Shown in pieces: positions 35,788-43,743 of a stretch of DNA of 64,000 nt (within the stretch, counting starts at the first letter, position 1; every line of letters begins with the position of its first letter). The stretch lies in contig NZ_MCNV01000029.1 of assembly GCF_001718195.1 (NCBI RefSeq), positions 21,119 to 85,118 on the forward strand, given 5' to 3'. Both the position numbers and the translations under genes were made by a program. The DNA is from Paraburkholderia nodosa (GTDB taxonomy: Bacteria > Pseudomonadota > Gammaproteobacteria > Burkholderiales > Burkholderiaceae). The notes beneath the pieces were generated by a model. It did not search any database. It was not told the origin of the DNA and saw nothing but the letters and a program-made list of their open reading frames with translations.

Positions 35788-36514
35788 CGGTACGCGAGCT
35801 CTCGGCTTTACACCTTGTAGACCTGCTCAGCATCTCCCTCTAGCTCGCTAGCTCGCATTCGCGGTTGTTGCGTTAACCGAGACCGTTTCACCACCATGCT
35901 TCTCGTGCGGCAGCTGAAGGTGGCCGCGTCGCGGATGCACCTCCACGCTTTGCCTATTGAGTTGGAGACAGACCGGTTGATGGGTAGCGCGCATATCGAT
36001 CTTCCACTCGATCTCGCTTTATGACGGGTATTCACCTTCCGCAACAATTCGTCCGGATTGCCGAGTTATAGGTCGGGTGCGTGAGAGACCTGATCGAATG
36101 GCATTGAAAATAGAATGGCGATTTTCCTAGCTGAGATTTCGCATCGCGTGCAAGCGAAAATCCGCATCAGCATAGTTGGGCATCAGCAGGGATCGATCGA
36201 TAGCTGTTAGAACGCACCGTGGTGCGATCGCCGCTATGCGTTACCGAACCCGCGCGTCGTGAAGCAGGAGGCCCGAGGCGCCCAGTCAGGCAAGAATACT
36301 GCCGACCTGCCTGTTTCAAGCGTGATGGATCACATGCGGCAAATCTTGTGGGTCGTCACCCGCAGGTGAGTGATTTCCGCCTCGCAGTTCGTCGACGCGC
36401 GGCGGGCGTTGACGAGCTCGTGCATCACCCGCCCGCTTTCCAGTTCCCGCTTCCCGATTGCCAACTGCATCTAGAAAGCATCCCCTCGAGTCTGCGCGGG
36501 CGAAACATGCACGG
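35788..36514. other. Gap downstream of the replication gene
   Basis: About 730 bases without a supported gene. A 42-codon plus-strand frame from 35896 (MLLVRQLKVAASRMHLHAL) looks faintly protein-like and may be a remnant. A short direct repeat (CTAGCTCG twice) is at 35840-35856. Nothing else stands out. Confidence 0.3.
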
Positions 36515-36805
36515 TCATGGGAGTGGATCCAGCCCGGCGCGGTCTGCTGCTGGGCGCCAGATACACCCGAGCCCGGCCCGGTCGCACAACAAGGCCCAAG
36601 CCGAGTAAGGGATTGCGGCGTCTTCGCTGATCCAGCGGCGCACCTGCCGACCGCCGTATTCTGACAAGCCGAGATAACGCGCAACCGCGCGTCCCGGCAA
36701 GCCGGTGCGACGGATAACCTCCTGAATTTCGGCTCCGTTCGGCTGTTCCCAGCCGTCCTCCGCCGATCGCAGGCAGGCGGCCCGGATTTCAATTTGATAG
36801 CTCAT
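36515..36805 (-). CDS. Small HTH-type protein
   Basis: A 96-residue protein I know only as a conserved hypothetical of plasmids and integrative elements. It has an HTH-like middle (EVIRRTGLPGRAVARYLGLSE, GGRQVRRWISED) followed by IPYSAWALLCDRAGLGCIW. By analogy to the XRE fold it is likely a DNA-binding regulator. It lies just before the 205-bp repeat array and is transcribed away from it, so the array is upstream of it. Confidence 0.65.
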   Translation of the reverse strand: MSYQIEIRAACLRSAEDGWEQPNGAEIQEVIRRTGLPGRAVARYLGLSEYGGRQVRRWISEDAAIPYSAWALLCDRAGLGCIWRPAADRAGLDPLP

Positions 36806-36840
36806 CCTTACCTCGAACCGCTAATTCTTCCATGTACTTC

Positions 36841-37870
36841 GTGACGATCCAGTCCCGACGGCTTACGCCGAGGGGGAAACATGCGCGCTGTGGCGCTTGA
36901 CGACCCCGGTTGGTGGCCGCCTTGGGCTCTACCGCATCGTCCCGCCGCTTACGCGGCGCTCCGGTGCTCTTCCCATGTTCGACTTGCGGTCATGAGGACA
37001 CCGTGCGCCTCGATCCGAGCATGCGGCGCGCGATACTCCCGTGATTATCCAGCCCCCACGGCTCGCGCCGCGGGGGAAATACGCGCCCTGCGGGCGCTTG
37101 ACGACCCCGGCCCATGGTCTGCCTGGGCTAAACCGGATCGTCCCGCCGCTGACGCGGCGCGCCGGCGCTCTCCCCATGTCCGACGATGCGGCCACGGGGG
37201 ACCCCGTGCGCCTCGATCCGGGCGCGCGGCGCGCGCGATGCTCCCGTGATTATCCAGCCCCCACGGCTTACGCCGCGGGGAATACACGCGCCCTGCGGGC
37301 GCTTGACGACCCCGGCCCATGGTCTGCCTGGGCTAAACCGGATCGTCCCGCCGCTGACGCGGCGCGCCGGCGCTCTCCCCATGTCCGACGACGCGGCCAT
37401 GGGGGACCCCGTGCGCCTCGATCCGGGCGCGCGGCGCGCGCGATGCTCCCGTGATTATCCAGCCCCCACGGCTTACGCCGCGGGGAATACACGCGCCCTG
37501 CGGGCGCTTGACGACCCCGGCCCATGGTCTGCCTGGGCTAAACCGGATCGTCCCGCCGCTGACGCGGCGCGCCAGCGCTCTCCCCATGTCCGACGACGCG
37601 GCCATGGGGGACCCCGTGCGCCTCGATCCGGGCGCGCGGCGCGCGCGATACTCCCGTAATTATCCAGCCCCCACGGCTTACGCCGCGGGGGATACACGCG
37701 CCCTGCGGACGCTTGACGACCCGGGCTGGTCGGCCTGGGCCGTACCGGATCGTCCCGCCGCTTACGCGGCGCGCCGGCGCTCTCCCCATGTCCGACGATG
37801 CGGCCATCGGGGACCCCGTGCGCCTCGATCCGGGCGCGCGGCGCGCGCGATGCTCCCGCGATTATCCAAC
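36841..37870. repeat. Five tandem ~205-bp units, GC-rich and strongly foldable
   Basis: Units begin at about 36841, 37041, 37246, 37451 and 37656, with a partial sixth at 37858; spacings are 200, 205, 205, 205 and 202. Middle units are nearly identical, the outer ones diverged. Because 205 is not a multiple of 3, frames rotate from unit to unit, so protein coding is unlikely. Each unit has four or more hairpins, for example CGGC-TTAC-GCCG within CCCCA..CGGGG, GCGCCC-TGC-GGGCGC, CGCCGC-TGAC-GCGGCG, and TCCCCATG paired with CATGGGGGA. The loop TGAC alternates with TTAC between units while the stem stays perfect. Confidence 0.9.
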
Positions 37871-37938
37871 CTCCTGGCCTGCAGGGGGATGGACGCCAGC
37901 GCGCGGCAGTTCGGTTAGCGTCGCGACAGATCGCGAGG

Positions 37939-38169
37939 CTAACACGGTGGCGGTTGCTGGTTTCCAAGCGCCTTGCGGACGGCGTCGACCTGTTCGGGCG
38001 TGAGCCGCGACACCGCTACAGACGTGGCGCGCTCGTAGATCATCAGGCCGTACACTTCAGCCAGGGGGCGCGCTTTCGCACACAGCGCCCCGCCCTGGCC
38101 ACGCGATTCCTGTGCGCACCAGTAGTTGATTGCCTGTTCAATTTCAGTAATGGTTAAGACGGTAGTCAT
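37939..38169 (-). CDS. DUF3717 domain protein
   Basis: A 76-residue protein with the DUF3717 core: TITEIEQAINYWCAQE, LCAKARPLAEVYGLMIYE. This small family is common on Burkholderiaceae plasmids and phage-like elements; its function is not known. I use the ATG at 38169 because the family starts a few residues before this helix. It is the last gene of a four-gene minus-strand group that starts with klcA. Confidence 0.75.
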   Translation of the reverse strand: MTTVLTITEIEQAINYWCAQESRGQGGALCAKARPLAEVYGLMIYERATSVAVSRLTPEQVDAVRKALGNQQPPPC

Positions 38170-38232
38170 GGTTGCGTCACGGGCCCGCGCGATTTCTACG
38201 CGGGCGTTGAATATTATTAAGGATGTCAAAAT

Positions 38233-38541
38233 TTAATGCAGATTCCCGTCGTGCTCCATGAGCGTGGCAACAGGTGCGTAGGGTGGCACGCGCTCGAAAC
38301 CAGCCAGGGCGACGCGGGCGATGGCGCGCAATTCCTCGCGACGCATCTCTACCGGATTGCCGTTGTGATCGAGCATGCTGGCAATGCGCCGGAGCGCATC
38401 GGCGGATTGTGCCGCCGCGTCAGCCGACAGGGCCATGCGATATAGTTCGCCGCGAACGATGTCACGGTCTCCGTACTGCCAAACAGCCAGGAGCGGCAGC
38501 AGCGCGGACAGCCACGTAGGACGGGTGTTGAGCAGATCCAT
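38233..38541 (-). CDS. Hypothetical 102-aa protein
   Basis: Not recognised. Mostly helical (VRGELYRMALSADAAAQSAD, ALRRIASMLDHNGNP), with no membrane segment beyond a short hydrophobic start (WLSALLPLLAVW). It lies between DUF3717 and DUF932 genes on the same strand with gaps of 51-63 bases, so it belongs to the anti-restriction/DUF932 group. Confidence 0.6.
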   Translation of the reverse strand: MDLLNTRPTWLSALLPLLAVWQYGDRDIVRGELYRMALSADAAAQSADALRRIASMLDHNGNPVEMRREELRAIARVALAGFERVPPYAPVATLMEHDGNLH

Positions 38542-38592
38542 GTGAGATCCCCTTTCTGGGTGCGCCCCGACCGCAAAGCCGGGGCGATCCGG

Positions 38593-39420
38593 TTAGCCGC
38601 GCAGGCGGCGCAGTTCGTCAGCCAGCACCCACAAGGCACGATTCAGACGGATGTTTTGATCGATGCCCGCGACGGCTCGGGTCGTGGTCGCCTTGCCCTT
38701 CGCGTTCCGACCGTGCAGCCCACCGCGAATCATGTTTTCCTGCACACGGTTGAAGGTGGTCCAGATATCGGAGCCCTGATCCTCGACGCGACGCGGCGCG
38801 AGAATCTGCCGTTCCGTCACTGGCACAGGCGCGCCCTCGTCGTAGCGCAACGCGAGCGCTGCGCGGGCGAAGGCGACCTGTTCGCCCTCATCGAGCACCG
38901 TTGCCGCCATCCCTTCGCGTTGCGCTGCCGTCTCATCAAAGCTTTTCACCACCTTGAATGCGCCTTCGATGACCTCGCCAATCACATCACCCTTGTGCGG
39001 GATGCGGATATCGTTCGTCACGTTGCCGCATACGATGCCGTTCTGGCAGGCCCAGCGAATCATTCCGGCGATCATCTGGTAGCTCGATGCGCCATTGTGC
39101 GAGTTGACCAGGATAACCTCGTTGGCTTCGCGACCGCCGATCTGGTCGGCATGCCTCAGGCGGATCATGTGCTTGGTGAAATCGCGCATGTCTTCATTGC
39201 GCACTCGGGTCTGGCAGACCATGAAAGGCTGAAACCCTTCCTTGCGCAGGGCGTCGAGTACATCGACTGTCGGAATGTAGCTGTAGCGCGCCGAACGGCT
39301 TTCGTGCGCGGTGTGGGCAAGAATGGAAGGCGCAACCTCTGCAATCTGGTCATTCGTCAGAGGATGCTGCGAACGCAGCGCGACGGCATTCCCGCTAAAA
39401 CGAGTTGTAAGCTTGTTCAT
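38593..39420 (-). CDS. DUF932 domain protein
   Basis: A 275-residue protein of the DUF932/phage-plasmid TIGR03299-like group: SARYSYIPTVDVLDALRKEG, VNSHNGASSYQMIAG, and NGIVCGNVTNDIRIPHKG are its clear marks. Members are found on plasmids and phages next to anti-restriction and ParB-like genes, but their activity is not established. The ATG at 39420 is chosen since it follows GGGGAATCAA and starts the conserved part. Confidence 0.87.
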   Translation of the reverse strand: MNKLTTRFSGNAVALRSQHPLTNDQIAEVAPSILAHTAHESRSARYSYIPTVDVLDALRKEGFQPFMVCQTRVRNEDMRDFTKHMIRLRHADQIGGREANEVILVNSHNGASSYQMIAGMIRWACQNGIVCGNVTNDIRIPHKGDVIGEVIEGAFKVVKSFDETAAQREGMAATVLDEGEQVAFARAALALRYDEGAPVPVTERQILAPRRVEDQGSDIWTTFNRVQENMIRGGLHGRNAKGKATTTRAVAGIDQNIRLNRALWVLADELRRLRG

Positions 39421-39471
39421 TTGATTCCCCAATGAAGGAGCCAACCCGGCCCGGGGGCCGGGGCCGGTCGG

Positions 39472-39888
39472 TTAGTCGATGGCGCGCAGGATGTTCGCGG
39501 CTTCAACGTGCTGCGTGGCGAACTCACGCAACTGGTGGTAACGCTCGATGATCGTGTCATCAAGGGTCTTTTCCGCGAGGTGACAGAGGGCGAAGAGGGT
39601 GACGGTAATGCCGAAGGCATCCGCGCCCATCATGTCGCTGTAGCCGTTCATATGCCAGCGCACATGCACGCGGCCCGAATCGGCCGGAGCCATGTAAAAG
39701 CCGTCATTGGAGAGGGAGAAGAAATGCCAGAAACCTCCCTCGTATCTGCTGCACAGACGAGCGGCCCAGTCATACACCAAGGATTCCCCTGTGAGGTAGT
39801 GACGACCGAGGTAGCGCAGTAGCACTTTCAGGCGCAACTCGTCGGGAACGACAGAAGAAGTAACGCGGTTTTGAACTTCAGTGGTCAT
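39472..39888 (-). CDS. klcA: KlcA/ArdB-family anti-restriction protein
   Basis: A 138-residue protein with the ArdB/KlcA signature: RLKVLLRYLGRHYLTGESLV, YEGGFWHFFSLSNDGFYMAP, and GADAFGITVTLFALCHLAE. Members protect incoming plasmid DNA from type I restriction. It starts at 39888 behind CCGGAGAAATC, part of the 39-bp inverted repeat it shares with the divergent ParB-like gene. Early expression after entry is the usual need for such genes. Confidence 0.9.
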   Translation of the reverse strand: MTTEVQNRVTSSVVPDELRLKVLLRYLGRHYLTGESLVYDWAARLCSRYEGGFWHFFSLSNDGFYMAPADSGRVHVRWHMNGYSDMMGADAFGITVTLFALCHLAEKTLDDTIIERYHQLREFATQHVEAANILRAID

Positions 39889-39890
39889 CG

Positions 39891-39929
39891 GATTTCTCCG
39901 GTTCGGCCATCGCTTCATTGCGAGGCACA
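39891..39929. repeat. Left arm of 39-bp inverted repeat (klcA leader)
   Basis: Exact inverse of 40066-40104. It contains the ribosome-binding site of klcA (CCGGAGAAATC) and ends two bases before its ATG. Both divergent mRNAs would therefore begin with the same leader. Confidence 0.9.
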
Positions 39930-39939
39930 CGTTTATATT

Positions 39940-39954
39940 AGGGCTAAAAGCCCT
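39940..39954. promoter_or_regulatory. Operator-like palindrome, klcA side
   Basis: AGGGCTAAAAGCCCT, a 15-bp palindrome. An identical copy is at 40039-40053. On the minus strand it is followed at once by an AT-rich -10-like TAATAT, so a repressor bound here would block klcA. Confidence 0.65.
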
Positions 39955-40038
39955 AACTATAAATGAATGATTACGGCTTTTTGATTGGATGTGTATACTG
40001 AAATAGATGATAAATCATATTTTTCAATTGCCATTATA

Positions 40039-40060
40039 AGGGCTAAAAGCCCTATATAAT
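40039..40060 (+). promoter_or_regulatory. Operator-like palindrome and -10 box, ParB-like side
   Basis: AGGGCTAAAAGCCCT at 40039-40053 followed directly by TATAAT at 40055-40060, a perfect -10 box. No good -35 is visible, so the promoter may need an activator, or the palindrome may sit over the -35 area as an operator. Confidence 0.65.
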
Positions 40061-40065
40061 AGAGT

Positions 40066-40104
40066 TGTGCCTCGCAATGAAGCGATGGCCGAACCGGAGA
40101 AATC
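40066..40104. repeat. Right arm of 39-bp inverted repeat (ParB-like leader)
   Basis: Exact inverse of 39891-39929, reaching to two bases before the ATG of the ParB-like gene. It carries the same CCGGAGAAATC ribosome-binding region. Confidence 0.9.
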
Positions 40105-40106
40105 TG

Positions 40107-42149
40107 ATGACCGAACCCACCTCGAACGCAGCCGGTGGAATTCAGTACGTTCCATACAACCGCCTTTGCCTGTCATCCCTGAACGTTCGCAAGAAAGCGC
40201 CGACCGGCATCGAAGCCCTGGCCGAAACCATTGGCGAAAAAGGCTTGATGCAGAACCTCGTCGTGCATGAAATGAAGGGCCGCGCGAAGTTGCCGAAACT
40301 TGGCGTATGCGCGGGCCAGCGCCGCCTGGCTGCACTCGACCTTTTGGTTGAGCAGGGGCGGATTACTAAAGACTACGAAGTACCTGTCCTGATCGTCAGC
40401 GAGGGCGAAGCCGTCGCCGCGTCGCTAATCGAAAACCGCGAACGTGAGGCGATGCATCTGGCGGATGAGTGCGTGGCATTCCGGCTGCTGATGGAGGAAG
40501 GAAAGAGCGTGGCGCATATCGCAGCGCTGTTCGCGGTGCCGGATGTTGCGGTACGCCGCGCGCTGAAAATCGCCAACCTTTCGCCGTCACTGCTCGACCT
40601 GTTGCGTAATGACAGGCTCGACTACGAACAGGCGAAGGTGCTGGCCCTGGCTGATGACCGCGCGACGCAGGAACGCGTATGGGGCGAAGCCGTCAATAGC
40701 TGGCAGCGCCGACCGGACGAGTTGCGCAAGGCCATCACGCTCGCGGCAATCGATGCACGCGAAAGCGCCCTGGCGCGGTTTGTTGGCCTGGACGCCTACG
40801 AGGCGGCAGGCGGACGCGTGAGGCGCGACCTGTTCAGCGACGACGCAAACGCGGGATACCTGGAAGATGCCGAACTGTTGCACCGGCTCGCAACGGAACG
40901 GCTGATCGAGCTATCCCAGGCGGTCGGAAGGGAAGGCTGGCAATGGATCGAGGCACGGACGCAATACCCGGCGATGGAGATCCTGCGTTGTGGCCGGATC
41001 GGCTCGACCACCCGCAAGCCGACGAAGGACGAGAAAGCCGAACTGGCCGCGCTCACCGCAACGACCGACGCCGCTCAGGCCGCGCTAAACGCGTACAACG
41101 ACGAGGACGGTGAGCCGGACGAAGAACGGGGCGAGCGTCTGGAGGCTGAGGCCACGGCGGCGACGTTTGCCGTGGACCAGTACGCGGAGCGCTTCGAGGC
41201 GTTCGACCCGGAAGAGATGAAGCAGGCAGGCGCATATGTCTATCTCGATGACGAGGGCCGAGTCTGTATTGAGCGGGGGCTGGTGCGACGCGAGGAGGCA
41301 CCGACTGCGCAGGCACGCGCAACGCACGCGGTGAGCGCAGGTGCGGCGCGCGCACCGAAGGAGCGTCCGTTGCACGGAGAGAAGCTGTGCAAACGATTGA
41401 CCGCGCACCGTACCGCCGCCGTCCAGATCGAGCTTGCGCAGCAACCGACCGTAGCCCTTGCTGTGCTGATGCAGCGCATGATTCCGGTCGTTTTCGATGA
41501 CGTGTACGGGCGCGCGTATTTGGACTACGCGGTCAGGATCGACGTGCACACGACGCGCGAGGCGCTGGTATCGAATGCCGACGACATGGGCGAGAGCGTG
41601 GCCTGGGAGGCACTGGAAGGCGAACGCGAGAAGTGGTCACGCATGCTGCCCAGGCGCGCGGCAGACCTGCTGCCATGGCTGCTGGAACAGGGCGAGGACG
41701 TGCTGTCGAATCTCTTCGCGTTCTGCGTGGCGGCGACGGTGGACGGGATCAGCAGCGCAGACCGCCCGCACGCGGTGAACGAGATCTCGAACACGCTTGC
41801 GGTGGATCTTTCGCGCTACTGGAAGCCGACGCGCTCCGGGTATTTCGAACACGTGGCGAAAGACCGGATTGCTGCCGTTGTGGGCGAAAGCGTATCGCCC
41901 CAGGCGGCAAGCGAAGTGCGCGGCATGAAGAAGGACGCTGCAGCGACGACGGCGGAACTTCGCATGACGGACTCGGGCTGGCTGCCGGAAGTGCTGCGTA
42001 ACCGGGAGGTACCGGAGCGCGTCACGTACGGCTACCACGAGGATGACGAGGAGGAATACGACGAAAACGGCGACGCCGCTGCAGCCGAAGCGGACGGAGT
42101 GTCCGAAGCGCAGGCCTCGCCTGGCGAGGAGGAAGACGCGCCGTACTGA
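40107..42149 (+). CDS. Large ParB/RepB/Spo0J-like protein
   Basis: A 680-residue protein. Residues about 15-110 are a ParB N-terminal domain (LNVRKKAPTGIEALAETIGE, VCAGQRRLAALDLL, ASLIENREREAM), followed by an HTH (AHIAALFAVPDVAVRRALKIA). The remaining 500 residues are helical and acidic at the end, unlike true ParB. Such long ParB-like proteins occur beside klcA and DUF932 genes on beta-proteobacterial plasmids and may be nucleases or regulators and not partition proteins; the window already has a parAB pair. A terminator follows at 42185. Confidence 0.85.
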   Translation: MTEPTSNAAGGIQYVPYNRLCLSSLNVRKKAPTGIEALAETIGEKGLMQNLVVHEMKGRAKLPKLGVCAGQRRLAALDLLVEQGRITKDYEVPVLIVSEGEAVAASLIENREREAMHLADECVAFRLLMEEGKSVAHIAALFAVPDVAVRRALKIANLSPSLLDLLRNDRLDYEQAKVLALADDRATQERVWGEAVNSWQRRPDELRKAITLAAIDARESALARFVGLDAYEAAGGRVRRDLFSDDANAGYLEDAELLHRLATERLIELSQAVGREGWQWIEARTQYPAMEILRCGRIGSTTRKPTKDEKAELAALTATTDAAQAALNAYNDEDGEPDEERGERLEAEATAATFAVDQYAERFEAFDPEEMKQAGAYVYLDDEGRVCIERGLVRREEAPTAQARATHAVSAGAARAPKERPLHGEKLCKRLTAHRTAAVQIELAQQPTVALAVLMQRMIPVVFDDVYGRAYLDYAVRIDVHTTREALVSNADDMGESVAWEALEGEREKWSRMLPRRAADLLPWLLEQGEDVLSNLFAFCVAATVDGISSADRPHAVNEISNTLAVDLSRYWKPTRSGYFEHVAKDRIAAVVGESVSPQAASEVRGMKKDAAATTAELRMTDSGWLPEVLRNREVPERVTYGYHEDDEEEYDENGDAAAAEADGVSEAQASPGEEEDAPY

Positions 42150-42184
42150 GCGCGCGTCGCGCGCATTCGAGTAGTCCACACGAA

Positions 42185-42214
42185 GCCGTCCGGATGGAAG
42201 TCCGGGCGGTTTTT
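42185..42214 (+). terminator. Rho-independent terminator
   Basis: GCCGTCCGGA, loop TGGAAG, TCCGGGCGG, then five T, 35 bases after the ParB-like stop codon. It ends that transcript. Confidence 0.85.
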
Positions 42215-42251
42215 CATTGCACGTGCGAATGCAGGGTCAAATTACCGGCGC

Positions 42252-42839
42252 TCATGCCGGTTGGTCTTTTTCGGGGGGCACCGGGTCGAACGGGTTGGGC
42301 CAGTACTGTTTGACCTTGGCATCTGCGCGCGCTATGCGTTGTTCGTGCGTCAACAGGTGTTTCTGCTCAAGCGTCAGTTCTGCGGTGAGCCAGTCGTCGG
42401 GCAGCTTTGCACCGACAGGCGCAATCGGGCGCCGCTCACGCACCGCGGGGCGCGCGGCCGCCACAGCCGGGGCCACGCCAGTTTCACTGTCGGGCACACC
42501 GCGTTCGGCTGCTACCGGGTTAGCCGCCTGCCTTGGCACGTCTGCGGGAGCGCGACTGACTGCCGGGCCAGTTTCCGCCTGTGGCGCGCGCGTGAGGCGG
42601 GACACGATGCCCCGTTCGCGCCGGATTCTTTTGAGTGTCAGAGCAAAGGTCTGATAGGTGAAGACGAGTCCGGTTGCGGCGAGTTCCTGGATGATCGCGG
42701 CGTACCGGACGCCCGAGCGAATGGCACGTTCAACGCTCTCGAACACGTCGCGAAGCTGGGCGGTCTTGGACCGGCCATCGGACGAAGCCGCGAGGGTGTC
42801 GAGGCGTTGCGCGCGTTGTACCGCAATCAGGGCGTCCAT
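42252..42839 (-). CDS. Hypothetical 195-aa helical protein
   Basis: Not firmly recognised. The N-terminal 75 residues (RSKTAQLRDVFESVERAIRS, then YAAIIQELAATGLVFTYQTF and ALTLKRIRRERG) look like an HTH DNA-binding domain of the sort used in plasmid regulators with many transposon-like relatives. Next is an Ala/Pro-rich linker, then a helical tail with LTLEQKHLLTHEQRIARAD. It is convergent with the ParB-like gene. Its start is 400 bases from the hairpin region at 43.0 kb, which may hold its promoter. Confidence 0.6.
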   Translation of the reverse strand: MDALIAVQRAQRLDTLAASSDGRSKTAQLRDVFESVERAIRSGVRYAAIIQELAATGLVFTYQTFALTLKRIRRERGIVSRLTRAPQAETGPAVSRAPADVPRQAANPVAAERGVPDSETGVAPAVAAARPAVRERRPIAPVGAKLPDDWLTAELTLEQKHLLTHEQRIARADAKVKQYWPNPFDPVPPEKDQPA

Positions 42840-43022
42840 TTTGAGCGCTCACGTCAGGGGGAACGGACACAGTATGCCGCGAATGATCGAAAGGTGCATC
42901 CTATCTGTTAGGTATGCGATCTTTCATGATCCGCAGGCCGTCCAGAAATGATTGAGCGTCGATTCATTTTGGTCCATACGTGATCTATCGACCGGCGCTT
43001 GGCTGCGGGGCGAGGCACGACG

Positions 43023-43064
43023 TATATGTAGACGGAAATGCTGACGCATTTCCGTCTACATATA
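43023..43064. repeat. Perfect 19-bp-stem hairpin with TGAC loop
   Basis: TATATGTAGACGGAAATGC at 43023-43041 and its exact inverse at 43046-43064 with loop TGAC. There is no T run, so it is not an ordinary terminator. It lies 5 bases from a second hairpin. Confidence 0.9.
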
Positions 43065-43069
43065 GCGTG

Positions 43070-43092
43070 CTCCAAGGGGATACCCCTTGGAG
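43070..43092. repeat. Perfect 10-bp-stem hairpin
   Basis: CTCCAAGGGG, loop ATA, CCCCTTGGAG. Together with the 19-bp hairpin just before it this forms a 70-base palindromic block in a gene-free gap, as in transfer origins or element ends. Confidence 0.9.
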
Positions 43093-43195
43093 AACCCGGC
43101 AGCCGCCGCCAACGAGCGCGCTCGGCGCTGCTTTGCAGACAGACCGGTGGCACGTGCGTCTGGGCGCACCAGGAGTTTTTCACCAAAGGAATTGT

Positions 43196-43351
43196 ATGCG
43201 CATCTTCGCAAAGGCGTCGGCGTGCGCGATGTCCGTGAGCACGAAATTGGCGTGCTCCCAGCTGTGCACTTCGGGCTTTTCATGCGCGGGCGGCGACGGG
43301 ACCCTGGCGACGGCAGTATATTCTCAGCATTGTTCCTGGGGAGTCCGATGA
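43196..43351 (+). CDS. Putative 51-aa Cys-rich peptide
   Basis: An ATG at 43196 with AAGGA 6 bases upstream opens a 51-codon frame (MRIFAKASACAMSVSTKLAC and further Cys) whose stop overlaps the next ATG as ATGA. It has five cysteines. It could be a leader peptide coupled to the HTH gene, or chance. No family recognised. Confidence 0.35.
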   Translation: MRIFAKASACAMSVSTKLACSQLCTSGFSCAGGDGTLATAVYSQHCSWGVR

Positions 43352-43743
43352 AACTCAATTCTGCAAGAATGCTTGAGATCATGGAGTCGAGCCGCGAGTA
43401 CCTTGCGGGCGAGCTGGCCAGGCGATTCGATACGTCGATGGTGCAGATCAACGACATGCTTTGCACTCTTGCCGAAGACGGTCTTGTGCGCATGAGCAGT
43501 CAGTCATCACGCATCGTCCGCCTTCAACGGCTGTCGTTCGCGCCCCGAACCATTGGCACCGCTTGTATCAGACACGGCTACACGCGCAGCTGTATCCATC
43601 CCACCGTTCGCCCGCCAGATGCATGGCGGGTTTCTGGACTACAAGGCTTCGCTCCTGCGCGTGCACAGCCTCGCAATGCTCGTCCGACTCTCACACTGAG
43701 CGCAACATGGAACTTGTCGAGCGGGATCACCCCGGGACGGTGA
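43348..43743 (+). CDS. Small winged-helix-type protein
   Basis: A 131-residue protein starting after GGGAG. Residues 1-60 look like a winged helix (MLEIMESSREYLAGELARRF, MVQINDMLCTLAEDGLVRMS). The second half (after about residue 65) is Arg/Pro-rich and overlaps the next gene by 37 bases, so the true domain may be short. It is likely a regulator of the 458-aa protein that follows. Confidence 0.55.
   Translation: MKLNSARMLEIMESSREYLAGELARRFDTSMVQINDMLCTLAEDGLVRMSSQSSRIVRLQRLSFAPRTIGTACIRHGYTRSCIHPTVRPPDAWRVSGLQGFAPARAQPRNARPTLTLSATWNLSSGITPGR

Noticed and set aside
37041..37918. Overlapping 85-160-aa frames on both strands across the tandem repeats
   Set aside because: The 205-bp period rotates the frame, so the same sequence is read in all phases; open frames follow from the GC content.
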